DNA of 64,000 bases from Halococcoides cellulosivorans (GTDB lineage: Archaea; Halobacteriota; Halobacteria; Halobacteriales; Haloarculaceae). Below, in pieces: positions 25,665 through 33,861 of this stretch (within the stretch, counting starts at the first letter, position 1; the number at the start of each line of letters is the position of its first letter). A program made the translations under genes and the position numbers. Location: contig NZ_CP028858.1 in the NCBI RefSeq assembly GCF_003058365.1, positions 1,178,001-1,242,000 of the forward strand. The letters are read 5' to 3'. A model generated the notes under the pieces. That model ran no database searches. It was given only the letters and a program-made list of their open reading frames with translations, and was not told the DNA's origin.

Positions 25665-26579
25665 ATGCGCCACGAGGACATCATCAGCGCCAAACAGCTC
25701 TCTCGGGCGGACATCGAGGGGGTTCTCGACCGGGCGGCCGAGATCGCGGCCGATCCCGCAGCGGTGGCCGACCGCCACGCGAACGCCCTGTTGGGCCTCT
25801 GCTTTTTCGAGCCCAGCACGCGCACGAAGATGAGTTTCGCGGCCGCGATCAAGCGACTCGGGGGCGACGTCGTCGACATGGGGACGGTCGAATCCTCCAG
25901 CGTCAAGAAAGGCGAGAGTCTCGCGGACACGGTCCGCGTGGTCGAAGGCTACGCCGACGCACTCGTCTTGCGCCATCCGATGGAGGGGTCGGCCCAGATG
26001 GCCAGCGAGTTCGTCGACGTGCCGTTGATCAACGCGGGTGACGGCGCGGGCCAACATCCCACCCAGACGTTGCTCGACCTGTATACGATTCGCGAGGCGG
26101 CGGGCCTGGACGACGTCTCGATCGGGATCGTCGGAGATCTCAAGTACGGGCGCACGGTCCACTCGCTCGCCCACGCGCTCACCAACTTCGACGCGACCCA
26201 GCATTTCGTCAGTCCAGAGAGCCTGCAACTGCCCCGGAAGGTCAGATACGACCTCCACGAGGCGGGCGCGACGATCCGCGAACACACCGATCTCGACGCG
26301 ATCGTTCCCGAGGTCGACGTGCTCTATATGACCCGGATTCAAGAGGAGCGATTTCCCGACGAGAGTGAGTACCGCGAGGTGGCCGGTGAGTACCGGATCG
26401 ACACCACGACGCTGGCCGCGGCGGCCGACGACCTCACGGTGATGCATCCGCTGCCACGCGTCGACGAGATCGCCCCCGAGATCGACGACACCGATCACGC
26501 GGCGTACTTCGAACAGGCCCACAACGGCGTCCCGGTGCGGATGGCGCTGCTCGACCTCCTCCTGGAGGCCCAGTCATGA
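25665..26579 (+). CDS. pyrB: Aspartate carbamoyltransferase catalytic subunit
   Basis: Second step of pyrimidine synthesis: carbamoyl phosphate plus aspartate to carbamoyl aspartate. The motifs are [11 protein letters not shown] (carbamoyl-phosphate binding Ser-Thr-Arg), HPTQ near residue 128 and [11 protein letters not shown] near the C-terminus. The 304-residue length is standard. The start at 25665 matches the family N-terminus ([18 protein letters not shown]) although the frame is open further upstream. It overlaps pyrI by 4 bases (ATGA), so both subunits are made from one message. Confidence 0.97.
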   Translation: MRHEDIISAKQLSRADIEGVLDRAAEIAADPAAVADRHANALLGLCFFEPSTRTKMSFAAAIKRLGGDVVDMGTVESSSVKKGESLADTVRVVEGYADALVLRHPMEGSAQMASEFVDVPLINAGDGAGQHPTQTLLDLYTIREAAGLDDVSIGIVGDLKYGRTVHSLAHALTNFDATQHFVSPESLQLPRKVRYDLHEAGATIREHTDLDAIVPEVDVLYMTRIQEERFPDESEYREVAGEYRIDTTTLAAAADDLTVMHPLPRVDEIAPEIDDTDHAAYFEQAHNGVPVRMALLDLLLEAQS

Positions 26580-27037
26580 GCGATCAGCAACTCCGTGTCT
26601 CGAAGATCGAAGACGGCACCGTCATCGACCACATCACCGGTGGACAGGCGTTGAACGTCCTCACGATCCTGGAGATCACGGGCCGCGCGGGCGTCCCCGT
26701 CAGCGTCGTGATGCACGTTCCGAGCGACCACCTCTCCACCAAGGACATCGTGAAAATCGAGGGTCGGGAGTTGAGTGAAGCCGAAGTCGACGTGCTCAGT
26801 CTGATCGCGCCATCCGCGACGATCAACATCATCCGCGACTACGAGGTCGTCGACAAGCGACGCGTCACCCGCCCCGATCGCGTGATTGGCGTCCTCCACT
26901 GCCCGAACCCCAACTGCATCTCCACGAAGGACGAACCTGTCGAGTCGAACTTCGAAGTGCTCGACGACGCCGTCCGGTGTGCGTACTGCGATACGATCGT
27001 CCGAGACGACATCGCCGCCCTGATCGACGACGCGTGA
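26576..27037 (+). CDS. pyrI: Aspartate carbamoyltransferase regulatory subunit
   Basis: The 153-residue allosteric subunit that binds nucleotides at its N-terminal domain and holds zinc at the C-terminus. The zinc ligands are four cysteines in [10 protein letters not shown] and VRCAYCDT. With PyrB it forms a regulated holoenzyme, so pyrimidine flux should respond to CTP/ATP as in other archaea. The ATG overlaps the pyrB stop codon. It is followed after a short gap by an unrelated small gene. Confidence 0.96.
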   Translation: MSDQQLRVSKIEDGTVIDHITGGQALNVLTILEITGRAGVPVSVVMHVPSDHLSTKDIVKIEGRELSEAEVDVLSLIAPSATINIIRDYEVVDKRRVTRPDRVIGVLHCPNPNCISTKDEPVESNFEVLDDAVRCAYCDTIVRDDIAALIDDA

Positions 27038-27092
27038 GCGGGCCACGCCGACCGCCAGCGCACTTTTTGGGCTGACCCGCGTAGGAGAGGGG

Positions 27093-27449
27093 GTGACTCG
27101 CCACCCGACGACCGTCGACGACGGCACGATCTACGTCGGGGAGGGCGACGACCGGCTTCCGGTCGGTGATCTCGACCGCGTGATCGAAGCGGTCGGTGGG
27201 TTCTCCTGGACGATTCGGTACACCGACGCCGAGCGCGAGCGCCACCCCGGGATGGCGACCGACGACGCCGGCCTGACCGTCGACGTCGTCGACGTCATGC
27301 ACGCGATGACTCATAGCGAGCGGTTTCGCGAGACGCTCGCGGCTCACCCGGTGGACCTCCCGGAGACAGCCCCACCGTCGTCGATCGCACCGCGAACGGG
27401 GCTGTTCGTCGGGAAACTGTTGGAGAACCTCGAAAACGGGATGCGGTGA
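27093..27449 (+). CDS. Conserved haloarchaeal hypothetical protein
   Basis: A 118-residue acidic protein that starts with GTG at 27093. I do not recognise a named family. It has a compact, soluble-looking sequence: GDLDRVIEAVGGFSWTIRY, then TVDVVDVMHAMTHSERFRETLAAHP, and a short C-terminal helix ending LVGKLLENLENG-like residues (FVGKLLENLENGMR). No membrane segments or metal-binding motifs are seen. Its codon use and acidity match the real genes around it. Being 55 bases downstream of pyrI on the same strand it could be cotranscribed. Confidence 0.72.
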   Translation: MTRHPTTVDDGTIYVGEGDDRLPVGDLDRVIEAVGGFSWTIRYTDAERERHPGMATDDAGLTVDVVDVMHAMTHSERFRETLAAHPVDLPETAPPSSIAPRTGLFVGKLLENLENGMR

Positions 27450-27470
27450 CTCGCCGCGGCGGCGGGCGGC

Positions 27471-28469
27471 TCAGACTTCCGCGAGGTCGAGATCGACCGC
27501 CGTGTGATCGAGCACGAGAACGACGATCGCGCCGACGAGAGCACTCCCGAGAAACGCCGTCACCGACGTCGTCGACACCGAGACGGCCTCACGTCCGAGC
27601 AGTTCAGCGATCGGCGCTCTGAGCGCGCCGACGACCAGGCCGATCAAAAAGAATAGCGTCGCCCGACGCGCTCGCAACAGTGCCCACTGGATCACGCGTG
27701 AAATCGTCGCGAGCCCCGTCAGGCCCCCGAGAATGAAGACGGAGGCGACGACGATCTGGTCGAACGGGAGGCTCGCACCGTCGAGGACGGCGCTCGCCAG
27801 GCCGTCCATGACGGATTTGAGCGTCTCGACCATGCGCTCGTACTGTCCGAGAATCACGAGGAGTAGCGATCCCGAGACGCCGGGGAGAATCATCGCGCTG
27901 ACGGAGACTGCGCCCGCGACGAAGACGACGAGGAGTCCATCCCCCGAGAGCGGTGTCGACCGCCCCGAGAGTACCGCCGCGATCACGACGCCGACGAGCC
28001 CCATCGCGATCTCACGACCGGACTCCGGCGGGAGGCTTCGCAACAGAACGACCGCGGAGGCGGCGATCAGTCCGAAAAAGACGCCGTACAGCACGACGGG
28101 CGCGTTGGCGTTCGCGAAGTGGACGGCCCGCGTCACGAGCACGACCGCCGTGGCGACACCGGTGCCGAGAGCGATCAGAAAGCCCGCGTCGACAGTCATC
28201 AGCAGTCGGCGGGCGCGATCGATCGAGAACCCTTCACCGACGGGGATCAGCGATCGAACGCCGGTGAGAAATCGCTGTGGCGTGATCGCCGTGATCGCGC
28301 CGATGAGTCGCTCGTAGACGCCCGCGATCAGTGCGATCGTGCCGCCGGAGACGCCCGGGACGGCGTCGGCGGTCCCCATAAACAGCCCCACGACCGCCGC
28401 GCGAAGCAGGCTCACCGGGTCGAGCCAGTCCTCGCGATCGACGCGCGACTCCGCCGTTCCGTCTGACAT
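27471..28469 (-). CDS. DUF368 family membrane protein, probable polyprenyl-phosphate transporter
   Basis: A 332-residue integral membrane protein with about eight to nine hydrophobic segments. Two family repeats are visible: GTADAVPGVSGGTIALIAGVYE (cited in part, residues 29-50) and the matching ILPGVSGSLLLVILGQYE (about residues 196-213). Bacterial DUF368 proteins are reported to flip undecaprenyl phosphate, so in an archaeon the likely cargo is the dolichyl-type glycan carrier; this is inference. The ATG at 28469 is used because the upstream extension has non-coding character. It is divergent from the M20 peptidase gene. Confidence 0.88.
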   Translation of the reverse strand: MSDGTAESRVDREDWLDPVSLLRAAVVGLFMGTADAVPGVSGGTIALIAGVYERLIGAITAITPQRFLTGVRSLIPVGEGFSIDRARRLLMTVDAGFLIALGTGVATAVVLVTRAVHFANANAPVVLYGVFFGLIAASAVVLLRSLPPESGREIAMGLVGVVIAAVLSGRSTPLSGDGLLVVFVAGAVSVSAMILPGVSGSLLLVILGQYERMVETLKSVMDGLASAVLDGASLPFDQIVVASVFILGGLTGLATISRVIQWALLRARRATLFFLIGLVVGALRAPIAELLGREAVSVSTTSVTAFLGSALVGAIVVLVLDHTAVDLDLAEV

Positions 28470-28551
28470 GCATTGTGATTGGACGATCGCGGGCAAGTCG
28501 CTTCCGAAGCGTGACGGCAGCCTCAAGAGTCGTCCGCCCGTCCGAGGTGGC

Positions 28552-29664
28552 GTGTCGACGATCGATCTCGCCTGTGACCTCGTCGCAATTCCGAGCCACT
28601 CGACCGACGCGCGCGACGAACGGGCCGCCGGCGACGCTGTCGAAGCCTGGCTCCGCGAGCACACTGCGGCCACCGTCGAACGCGACGACGCGCCACGCGG
28701 CGGGAACGTGATCGCTCGCGCGGGGCCGTCCGGCGATCCCGATCTCGCCTTCGTGGGTCATCACGACGTGGTCGACCCGGCCGACGACCACTGGGCCGCG
28801 GATCGATTCCGGGTCGAGCGCCGCGATGGCCGCCTCTACGGGCGCGGGACCGCCGACATGAAAGGCTCGCTCGCTGCCGCGATGACGGCGTTCGCGGCGG
28901 TGGCCGACGACGCCACACGACCGGTCGCGTTCGTCTCGTTCACCGGCGAGGAATCTGGGGGCATCGGCTGTCGGTGGGCGATCGACCACGGATTCAGTCC
29001 AGAGCGCGCGGTCGTGCTCGAAGGCTCGACGGGGTACGGAAAAGAGGAGGCCCCTAGTGACGGGCCCCCTGGCATCGACGTCGCAGTCGCCCACAAGGGC
29101 CGCCGGGCGCTCACCGTCGAGGCCAGCGGAACCGCCGCTCACGCCAGCGTCGGCCACGACGCGGACAACGCGATCTATCACGCCATCGATGCGATCGACC
29201 GGTTGCGATCGGTCGATCCGCCCAGCCGCCAGATCGCCGGGCAGCGCGTCGACGGATCGGTCGCTGTCACCGAAATCGCGGGCGGAGACGCGTGGAACGT
29301 CGTCCCCGAGACCTGTACGGTCACCGTCGACGAGCGGACGATCCCCGGCGGACGGATCGACCTCGCGATGTTCGACGCCGTCGACGTGACGGTCGATCAG
29401 GATCTCCCGCCGATGGTCTGTGCCGACGAGTCGTTCGTCGAGCGTGCGGTCGCCGCCGCGAGTCGGGACCGCGATGCGCGTCGGATCGTCAAACCGCACG
29501 CGACCGATGCCGGGTGGCTGGCCGACCGTGCCGGGACGGACTGTCTGGTGATCGGGGCCGCCGAACCCGGCGAGGCCCACACCGACGACGAATCCGTCTC
29601 GATCGCCGCGATCGAACGCTGTCGGGAGATCTACGAGCGCCTCGTGCGTGATCTGGTGGTCTGA
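28552..29664 (+). CDS. M20 family metallopeptidase, DapE-like
   Basis: A 370-residue zinc amidohydrolase. The metal-site segments are FVGHHDVVDP (HxD), YGRGTADMKGS (catalytic Asp), VSFTGEESGG (catalytic Glu) and the C-terminal GEAHTDDE (His). The lid domain has a KGRRALTVEASGTAAHAS motif. The closest match of the layout is succinyl-diaminopimelate or acetyl-lysine deacylase (DapE/ArgE/LysK group). Asd in the same window makes a lysine link plausible, but the substrate is not settled. The GTG at 28552 sits directly before the conserved STIDLACDLVAIPSHS start. Confidence 0.88.
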   Translation: MSTIDLACDLVAIPSHSTDARDERAAGDAVEAWLREHTAATVERDDAPRGGNVIARAGPSGDPDLAFVGHHDVVDPADDHWAADRFRVERRDGRLYGRGTADMKGSLAAAMTAFAAVADDATRPVAFVSFTGEESGGIGCRWAIDHGFSPERAVVLEGSTGYGKEEAPSDGPPGIDVAVAHKGRRALTVEASGTAAHASVGHDADNAIYHAIDAIDRLRSVDPPSRQIAGQRVDGSVAVTEIAGGDAWNVVPETCTVTVDERTIPGGRIDLAMFDAVDVTVDQDLPPMVCADESFVERAVAAASRDRDARRIVKPHATDAGWLADRAGTDCLVIGAAEPGEAHTDDESVSIAAIERCREIYERLVRDLVV

Positions 29665-29685
29665 GGAGGCTGGCGTCGGTCGGCG

Positions 29686-30450
29686 CTACATATAGGCGGC
29701 GTCCCACCGGGTCGGCTTCCGGGCGTTCCCGCAGTTCGCACACTCGATACGGCCCATCGCGTCCATCGCGTTCGCGAAACTCTCGCAGTTGCTACAGAAA
29801 TAGCCGTACCGCTGATCGCGCGCTTCGTCACTGTAGACGACGAACAGTGGGGCGATCGACCCGGTCTCGGCGTCGTCACGGTCGACGTAGACGGTCTGGC
29901 CGTCGGTCTCGACGGATTCGATCCCGCTGGGTTCGTCGACGTAGACGTACTCGATGTGGCTCCGGCCGGCGATCTCGCGTTCCTGCTGGCCGACGCGCTG
30001 GAGGCCGAAGTCCTCGTAGAAGCCCGTCCCCTCGCTGTTGTCCGCGAGCACCTGCGCCCGGAGGCGCGTCGCGCCGAGCTCGTCGAGTCGGTCGCGCGTG
30101 CCCTCGAACAGTCGGGTGCCGACGCCCGATCCCCGATAGGCGGGATCGACGTGCACCCAGAGGATCGTCGCGTCGTGACTGGTGTCGACGTCCTCGTGTG
30201 CGCCGCGAGCCTCGACGTGGGATTCGGTGAGCGTACTCTCCGAGAAGCCCACGACCTGATCGTCGATTTCTGCGACGAGCAAGAGGCGATCGTCGGCGTC
30301 GAGCGTCTCGGTCAGTCGGGATTCGGCGTACCACTCCTCGATGGCGTCGGTGATCGCCTGGGGACTCAGCGAATACGACGCCTGGATCGATCGGCGCGCG
30401 ACGTCACGGATCGCCGGTCGGTCGGCCGGTTCTGCGGGTCGGCAGTTCAT
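29686..30450 (-). CDS. GNAT acetyltransferase with a C-terminal DUF5816-like zinc-ribbon region
   Basis: A 254-residue fusion. The first 160 residues are a GNAT domain (LWVHVDPAYRGSGVGTRLFEGTRDRL with Arg-Gly-x-Gly for CoA binding; FYEDFGLQRVG as the final motif). The remainder (from EPSGIESVETDG) ends with a CSNC ... CANCG pair that should bind zinc, as in haloarchaeal DUF5816-type proteins. Substrate unknown. A TATA-like box lies about 27 bases upstream of the ATG. Confidence 0.87.
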   Translation of the reverse strand: MNCRPAEPADRPAIRDVARRSIQASYSLSPQAITDAIEEWYAESRLTETLDADDRLLLVAEIDDQVVGFSESTLTESHVEARGAHEDVDTSHDATILWVHVDPAYRGSGVGTRLFEGTRDRLDELGATRLRAQVLADNSEGTGFYEDFGLQRVGQQEREIAGRSHIEYVYVDEPSGIESVETDGQTVYVDRDDAETGSIAPLFVVYSDEARDQRYGYFCSNCESFANAMDAMGRIECANCGNARKPTRWDAAYM

Positions 30451-30473
30451 ACGTGGGCCTCGTGGGCATGGCG

Positions 30474-30480
30474 CATAAAG
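30474..30480 (-). promoter_or_regulatory. TATA-like box for the GNAT/DUF5816 gene
   Basis: CTTTATG on the minus strand about 27 bases before the ATG at 30450. Confidence 0.5.
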
Positions 30481-30617
30481 GCTGTCACGCCGGCAGGTCC
30501 CCTGGAGGGACTGGGTGGGACCTCGCCACTCAACGGATCAGCGGTCGACCCATCGAGACTCGGAGAGCACTCGATCGGTGTGATCGCCCGATCCGATCGG
30601 AGGTCTCGATCAATGCG

Positions 30618-30623
30618 TTTACG
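30618..30623 (+). promoter_or_regulatory. TATA-like box for the small membrane protein at 30649
   Basis: TTTACG centred about 28 bases before the ATG at 30649. Confidence 0.45.
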
Positions 30624-30648
30624 ATAGGGCCAGCAGACTCAGCATCCA

Positions 30649-31038
30649 ATGATCGATCGCAAAACCCCACTGCACGTCCCGGTCGTCGTGAGCGTGTTCG
30701 TGGTCTACGTGGCGATCGGCCGGATCGTCGAGATTCCGATCTGGAGTCCGGCCGGGGCCGTCCTTGGCGCGGTGTTCAACATCGCTCTCTTCGGCGGCGT
30801 GTCCCACGCGGTGCTCGCCGCTCGGGGCCGGCCCGGCGACCTCTCGGTCCGCGCGCGGTGGCGGTACGTCCTGGCGCTGATCGCGTTCTTCGGCGCCCCG
30901 GTCGTCGTTGTCTCTCTGTTCGAGCGTGGCACGGCGGCGTGGATCGGTCCGGTCCTCGCCGGGTGGCTCCTTGTCGTGGTTGGCGGGTATTTCGCCGTGG
31001 AGATCCGCGCCGGCTACCGCGATTCGATCGATCAGTAG
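30649..31038 (+). CDS. Small hypothetical membrane protein
   Basis: A 129-residue protein with four predicted membrane helices (VPVVVSVFVVYVAIGRIV; AGAVLGAVFNIALFGGVS; YVLALIAFFGAPVVVVSLF; IGPVLAGWLLVVVGGYFAV) and short charged loops. Not recognised as a named family. The last 7 bases overlap, tail to tail, the 3' end of a frameshifted small gene on the opposite strand. Confidence 0.72.
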   Translation: MIDRKTPLHVPVVVSVFVVYVAIGRIVEIPIWSPAGAVLGAVFNIALFGGVSHAVLAARGRPGDLSVRARWRYVLALIAFFGAPVVVVSLFERGTAAWIGPVLAGWLLVVVGGYFAVEIRAGYRDSIDQ

Positions 31039-31198
31039 GATTCGTCTGCGTCGCCCATTCGGTCCGCATGTCGTCGAGGTCACGCTGGCGGTGCTCACGG
31101 CGCTCATCGAGAGCCGCCCGGAGCGTCTCGACTTTTTCGTCGCTCAGAACGCCCGCGAGGTCGAGGAGTGATCGATCGTCGGGGCAGTGATTGCTCAT
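31032..31198 (-). pseudogene. Small gene with an apparent single-base frameshift, antitoxin-like
   Basis: From ATG at 31198 the frame reads MSNHCPDDRSLLDLAGVL then SDEKVETLRAALDERREHRQ, resembling VapB-type antitoxin or other short helical regulators. The frame then runs on into low-quality Arg-rich sequence antisense to the membrane protein. One base earlier in the alternative frame the sequence is MGDADESY followed by TGA at 31032-31034. Inserting one A in GAATGGG (31054-31060) would give ...DMRTEMGDADESY and a 55-residue protein. So it is either a broken gene or a sequencing/assembly error. No toxin gene is adjacent. Confidence 0.5.
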
Positions 31199-31270
31199 CG
31201 GCGTGTTCGAACAATCGACCACTGAACCACTAAGTACTTTCTCCGAGCCGGCATCCGACGGCTCGTCCCG

Positions 31271-32260
31271 CTACACGACCCGATTTGCCAGATCGCTCAG
31301 ATCGTCGCCCGCGAGCACGCGTTCCACGTTCGGCGCGACGATGTCCGCGAGTCGATCGTAGTACGCGGGCGTGTGGCCCGCCACGTGCGCGCTGATCAGG
31401 ACGTTCTCGAAGTCCCACAAGGGGTGCTCGGGCGGGAGCGGTTCGGGATCGGTCACGTCCAGGGCCGCGCCCGCGATGTGGTTGTCTCTGATCGCCGCGA
31501 CGAGGTCGTCGGTGTCGACGACCGGGCCACGGGCGACGTTGACGAGCACCGCGTCGGTCGGCATGGTGAGGAAGGCGTCCGCGTCGATCAGGCCACGCGT
31601 CTCCTCGGTCAGCGGCGTCGCGAGCGCGACGTACTCCGATCCCGCGAGTGCGTCGTGGATCCGATCGAATCCGACGACCTCGTCGGTCGGTCCACCCTTT
31701 TCGGGCGAATACCGGACGCCGACGGTCTCGACGTCGAACGCCGCCAGCCGATCGGCGAGCGTCCGGCCGATCGCGCCGAGTCCGACGATGGCGACGCGAC
31801 TGCCGGTGAACTCGCGAGCCTGATAGGAGCGCCACTCGTGGCGCTGCTGGCGACGCCGCGCGGTCAGGAACTTCCGGGTGAACGTGAGAAAGGCCCCGAT
31901 CACGTGCTCGGCGATGTTCGGGCCGTGGACGCCCGACGCGTTCGTGACCGCAATGTCGCGGTCGGCCAGCGTCTCACGGGGAAGGTGGCCGGTGCCGGCG
32001 TACGTGCAGGCGAACAACTCGATCGCGTCCGCCGCGTCGAGCAGCGACTCGTCGATCGAAAACCCCGTCACGACTGGCGCGCTCTCGACGAGCGATCGGG
32101 CGTCGGCGGGCGTCTCGGCCCGCGCGATGCCGACGTGTGGGAGACGGTCGCGCAGTGCGTCGGCGTATCGTTCGGGTGCCATGCCGTGGGGTTTGCCGCG
32201 CAGGACGACCACGTCGGGGTCGGTCCGGGAACTGTGTGACGTCGGATCGTCGGCGCTCAT
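31271..32260 (-). CDS. D-2-hydroxyacid dehydrogenase family protein
   Basis: A 329-residue NAD(P)-dependent D-isomer-specific dehydrogenase (glyoxylate/hydroxypyruvate/phosphoglycerate type). The Rossmann motif VAIVGLGAIGRTLADRL is near residue 160, and the catalytic Arg, Glu and His fall in the segments NVARGPVVD, DPEPLPPEH and ISAHVAGHT. The substrate cannot be assigned from these alone; a serine biosynthetic phosphoglycerate dehydrogenase would be longer (ACT domain), and this protein has none. The ATG at 32260 gives a short leader (MSADDPTSHSSRTDP). Confidence 0.9.
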   Translation of the reverse strand: MSADDPTSHSSRTDPDVVVLRGKPHGMAPERYADALRDRLPHVGIARAETPADARSLVESAPVVTGFSIDESLLDAADAIELFACTYAGTGHLPRETLADRDIAVTNASGVHGPNIAEHVIGAFLTFTRKFLTARRRQQRHEWRSYQAREFTGSRVAIVGLGAIGRTLADRLAAFDVETVGVRYSPEKGGPTDEVVGFDRIHDALAGSEYVALATPLTEETRGLIDADAFLTMPTDAVLVNVARGPVVDTDDLVAAIRDNHIAGAALDVTDPEPLPPEHPLWDFENVLISAHVAGHTPAYYDRLADIVAPNVERVLAGDDLSDLANRVV

Positions 32261-32349
32261 ACTCGGGCGGGGGTGGCCCGCCCCCAAAAGACTGCCGTCC
32301 GTCTCCTGACAGACTCCAGGTGTCGTAACCCTAAAGAGTCAGTCGTCCG

Positions 32350-32356
32350 TTTATAA
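32350..32356 (+). promoter_or_regulatory. TATA-like box for the HD-domain gene
   Basis: TTTATAA, an excellent archaeal box A. Its start site should fall near 32378, giving a short leader of about 24 bases that holds the Shine-Dalgarno stretch. Confidence 0.6.
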
Positions 32357-32386
32357 CCACAATGACTGACGCACACGCGACGTTGC

Positions 32387-32396
32387 GGAGGAGGTG
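32387..32396 (+). promoter_or_regulatory. Shine-Dalgarno sequence of the HD-domain gene
   Basis: GGAGGAGGTG ends five bases before the GTG at 32402. Unlike most neighbours, which appear leaderless, this gene has a classical ribosome binding site, and it decides the GTG start. Confidence 0.65.
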
Positions 32397-32401
32397 GTGC
32401 T

Positions 32402-33118
32402 GTGGGTGTCGAAATCCGTGAGCGGCCCGTCACCGACGAGGAGTACGCGGCCATGGAGCAGTTCGTCTGGGAGTATCTCCGCGCGAGTGTCGAAAACGAA
32501 GAAGAAGGCGGACGGATGCGGTGGTACCCCTGGCACTCCGCGACCTACCGGTTCAACCACATCCGGAACGTGGTCGATCTCGCGGTCGAACTCGCCCGCG
32601 AGGAGGGCGCGAACCCCGACGTGGTTCGGGTCGCCGCACTGTTCCACGATATCGCGAAACTCGAAGCCGAACAGGACGAACACGCCGACGCAGGCGCACA
32701 CGTCGCCCGGGAGTACCTGACGACACACGTGGACTACCCCCAGTCCTTTATCGATCAGGTGTGTTCGGCCATCGAGGACCACTCCTATCAGGGCCCCGTG
32801 ACGGACCTGCCGCTGGAAGCGCAGTGTCTCATCGAGGCCGACGTGCTCGACAAGGTCGGCGCGAACGGCATGACGCTGCTCTTCCTCCGGATGGGCTACG
32901 AGGCCCGGACGCACATGGACAGCGCGGAGATGGTGAATCGCGTGCTCGAACGCGGCCAGGACGCCCAGGAGCGCATCGCGAGTGACGCCGCCGAGAGCGT
33001 CGCCCACCGCCGGATGAAACGCGTCCGGTGGTTCAAAGAGTGGCTCGAACTGGAGGTCGCTGGCATGGACGCCGAGGGACCGGCCCGGCCGAGTGACGAC
33101 GCCGAACCCGGCGCCTAG
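32402..33118 (+). CDS. HD-domain hydrolase
   Basis: A 238-residue protein of the HD superfamily (metal-dependent phosphohydrolase). The metal ligands fall in HIRNVVDLAVEL (His), LFHDIAKLEAEQ (His-Asp), EDHSYQG (His) and ADVLDKVGANG (Asp). Such proteins hydrolyse nucleotides or cyclic nucleotides, and the substrate here is unknown. The C-terminal 60 residues are acidic and helix-rich. It ends 4 bases past the 3' end of the convergent LysE gene, so the two genes overlap tail to tail. Confidence 0.92.
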   Translation: MGVEIRERPVTDEEYAAMEQFVWEYLRASVENEEEGGRMRWYPWHSATYRFNHIRNVVDLAVELAREEGANPDVVRVAALFHDIAKLEAEQDEHADAGAHVAREYLTTHVDYPQSFIDQVCSAIEDHSYQGPVTDLPLEAQCLIEADVLDKVGANGMTLLFLRMGYEARTHMDSAEMVNRVLERGQDAQERIASDAAESVAHRRMKRVRWFKEWLELEVAGMDAEGPARPSDDAEPGA

Positions 33119-33804
33119 AGCAGGAGGCCGCCGGCCTGGACGAGAAAGGCGACACCGAACCCGGCGAGCACGAGCGCGCTCCCGGCGGCGATCAGCGTCG
33201 CGAACCGCTCGATCCGACGGCCGAGTGCGACGAGGGCGGCCGGGAACGCGACGATCCAGACGGCGATGCCGGCGAACAACCCGACGATGAGGAGTGGGTC
33301 GCCCGTCCGGACGACAATTTGGCCAGCGAGACTCTCGTGAGCGACGCCGAGCACGTCGACGTCGCCCGGGTCGAGCAGTCCGACGCCGACGGTCAGCCAG
33401 AAGACGATCTGAAACGGGTTCGTCATCGCGAGGACGAACGCACGCCGGAACCCGCGAACGTCGCTGTCGTCCGTCTCGGCCGGTGCGATGCCCTCGACGG
33501 TCGTCCAGCCGGCGGTTCGGACCGCGTCGATGGCAAAGTAGCACATGAGGACGCCGCCGATCGCCAGCATGGCGCCCCGGAGCAGTGTCACGTCGCGGAC
33601 GACGGCGACGACGCCGACGAGCGCGAGGCCCAGAAAGATGGCGTCGGCGGCCATCGCGCCCAGGCCGGCGATCACGCCCGATCGCATCCCGTTGCGGACG
33701 CTCTCCTCAGCGATGACGGCGTTCATCGGGCCCGGCGGGACCGCGAGCGCCAGGCCGAACACCGCGCCAGCGACTGTCGTCCAGAGTGCCGTCGCGAGAG
33801 CCAT
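33115..33804 (-). CDS. LysE/RhtB family exporter
   Basis: A 229-residue integral membrane protein with six predicted helices, of the LysE superfamily that exports basic or hydrophobic amino acids and related compounds. The family motif at the N-terminus is ALAVPPGPMNAVIAEES (Pro-Gly-Pro). The ATG at 33804 is the first one that keeps the family N-terminus; a 15-codon upstream extension is rejected. Cargo unknown. It is convergent with, and overlaps, the HD-domain gene by 4 bases. Confidence 0.88.
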   Translation of the reverse strand: MALATALWTTVAGAVFGLALAVPPGPMNAVIAEESVRNGMRSGVIAGLGAMAADAIFLGLALVGVVAVVRDVTLLRGAMLAIGGVLMCYFAIDAVRTAGWTTVEGIAPAETDDSDVRGFRRAFVLAMTNPFQIVFWLTVGVGLLDPGDVDVLGVAHESLAGQIVVRTGDPLLIVGLFAGIAVWIVAFPAALVALGRRIERFATLIAAGSALVLAGFGVAFLVQAGGLLL

Positions 33805-33861
33805 GACTCTCGAATCGCTGGCGAATTCTGAAAAGTCACGCGGTCGCACCGTCCGCGACCG

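Noticed and set aside
32362-32421. A 19-codon frame with Cys-Cys-Gly-Cys just before the HD gene, a possible leader peptide or zinc micro-protein
   Set aside because: The TATA-like box at 32350-32356 places the transcript start near 32378, after its ATG, so it is unlikely to be translated from that message.
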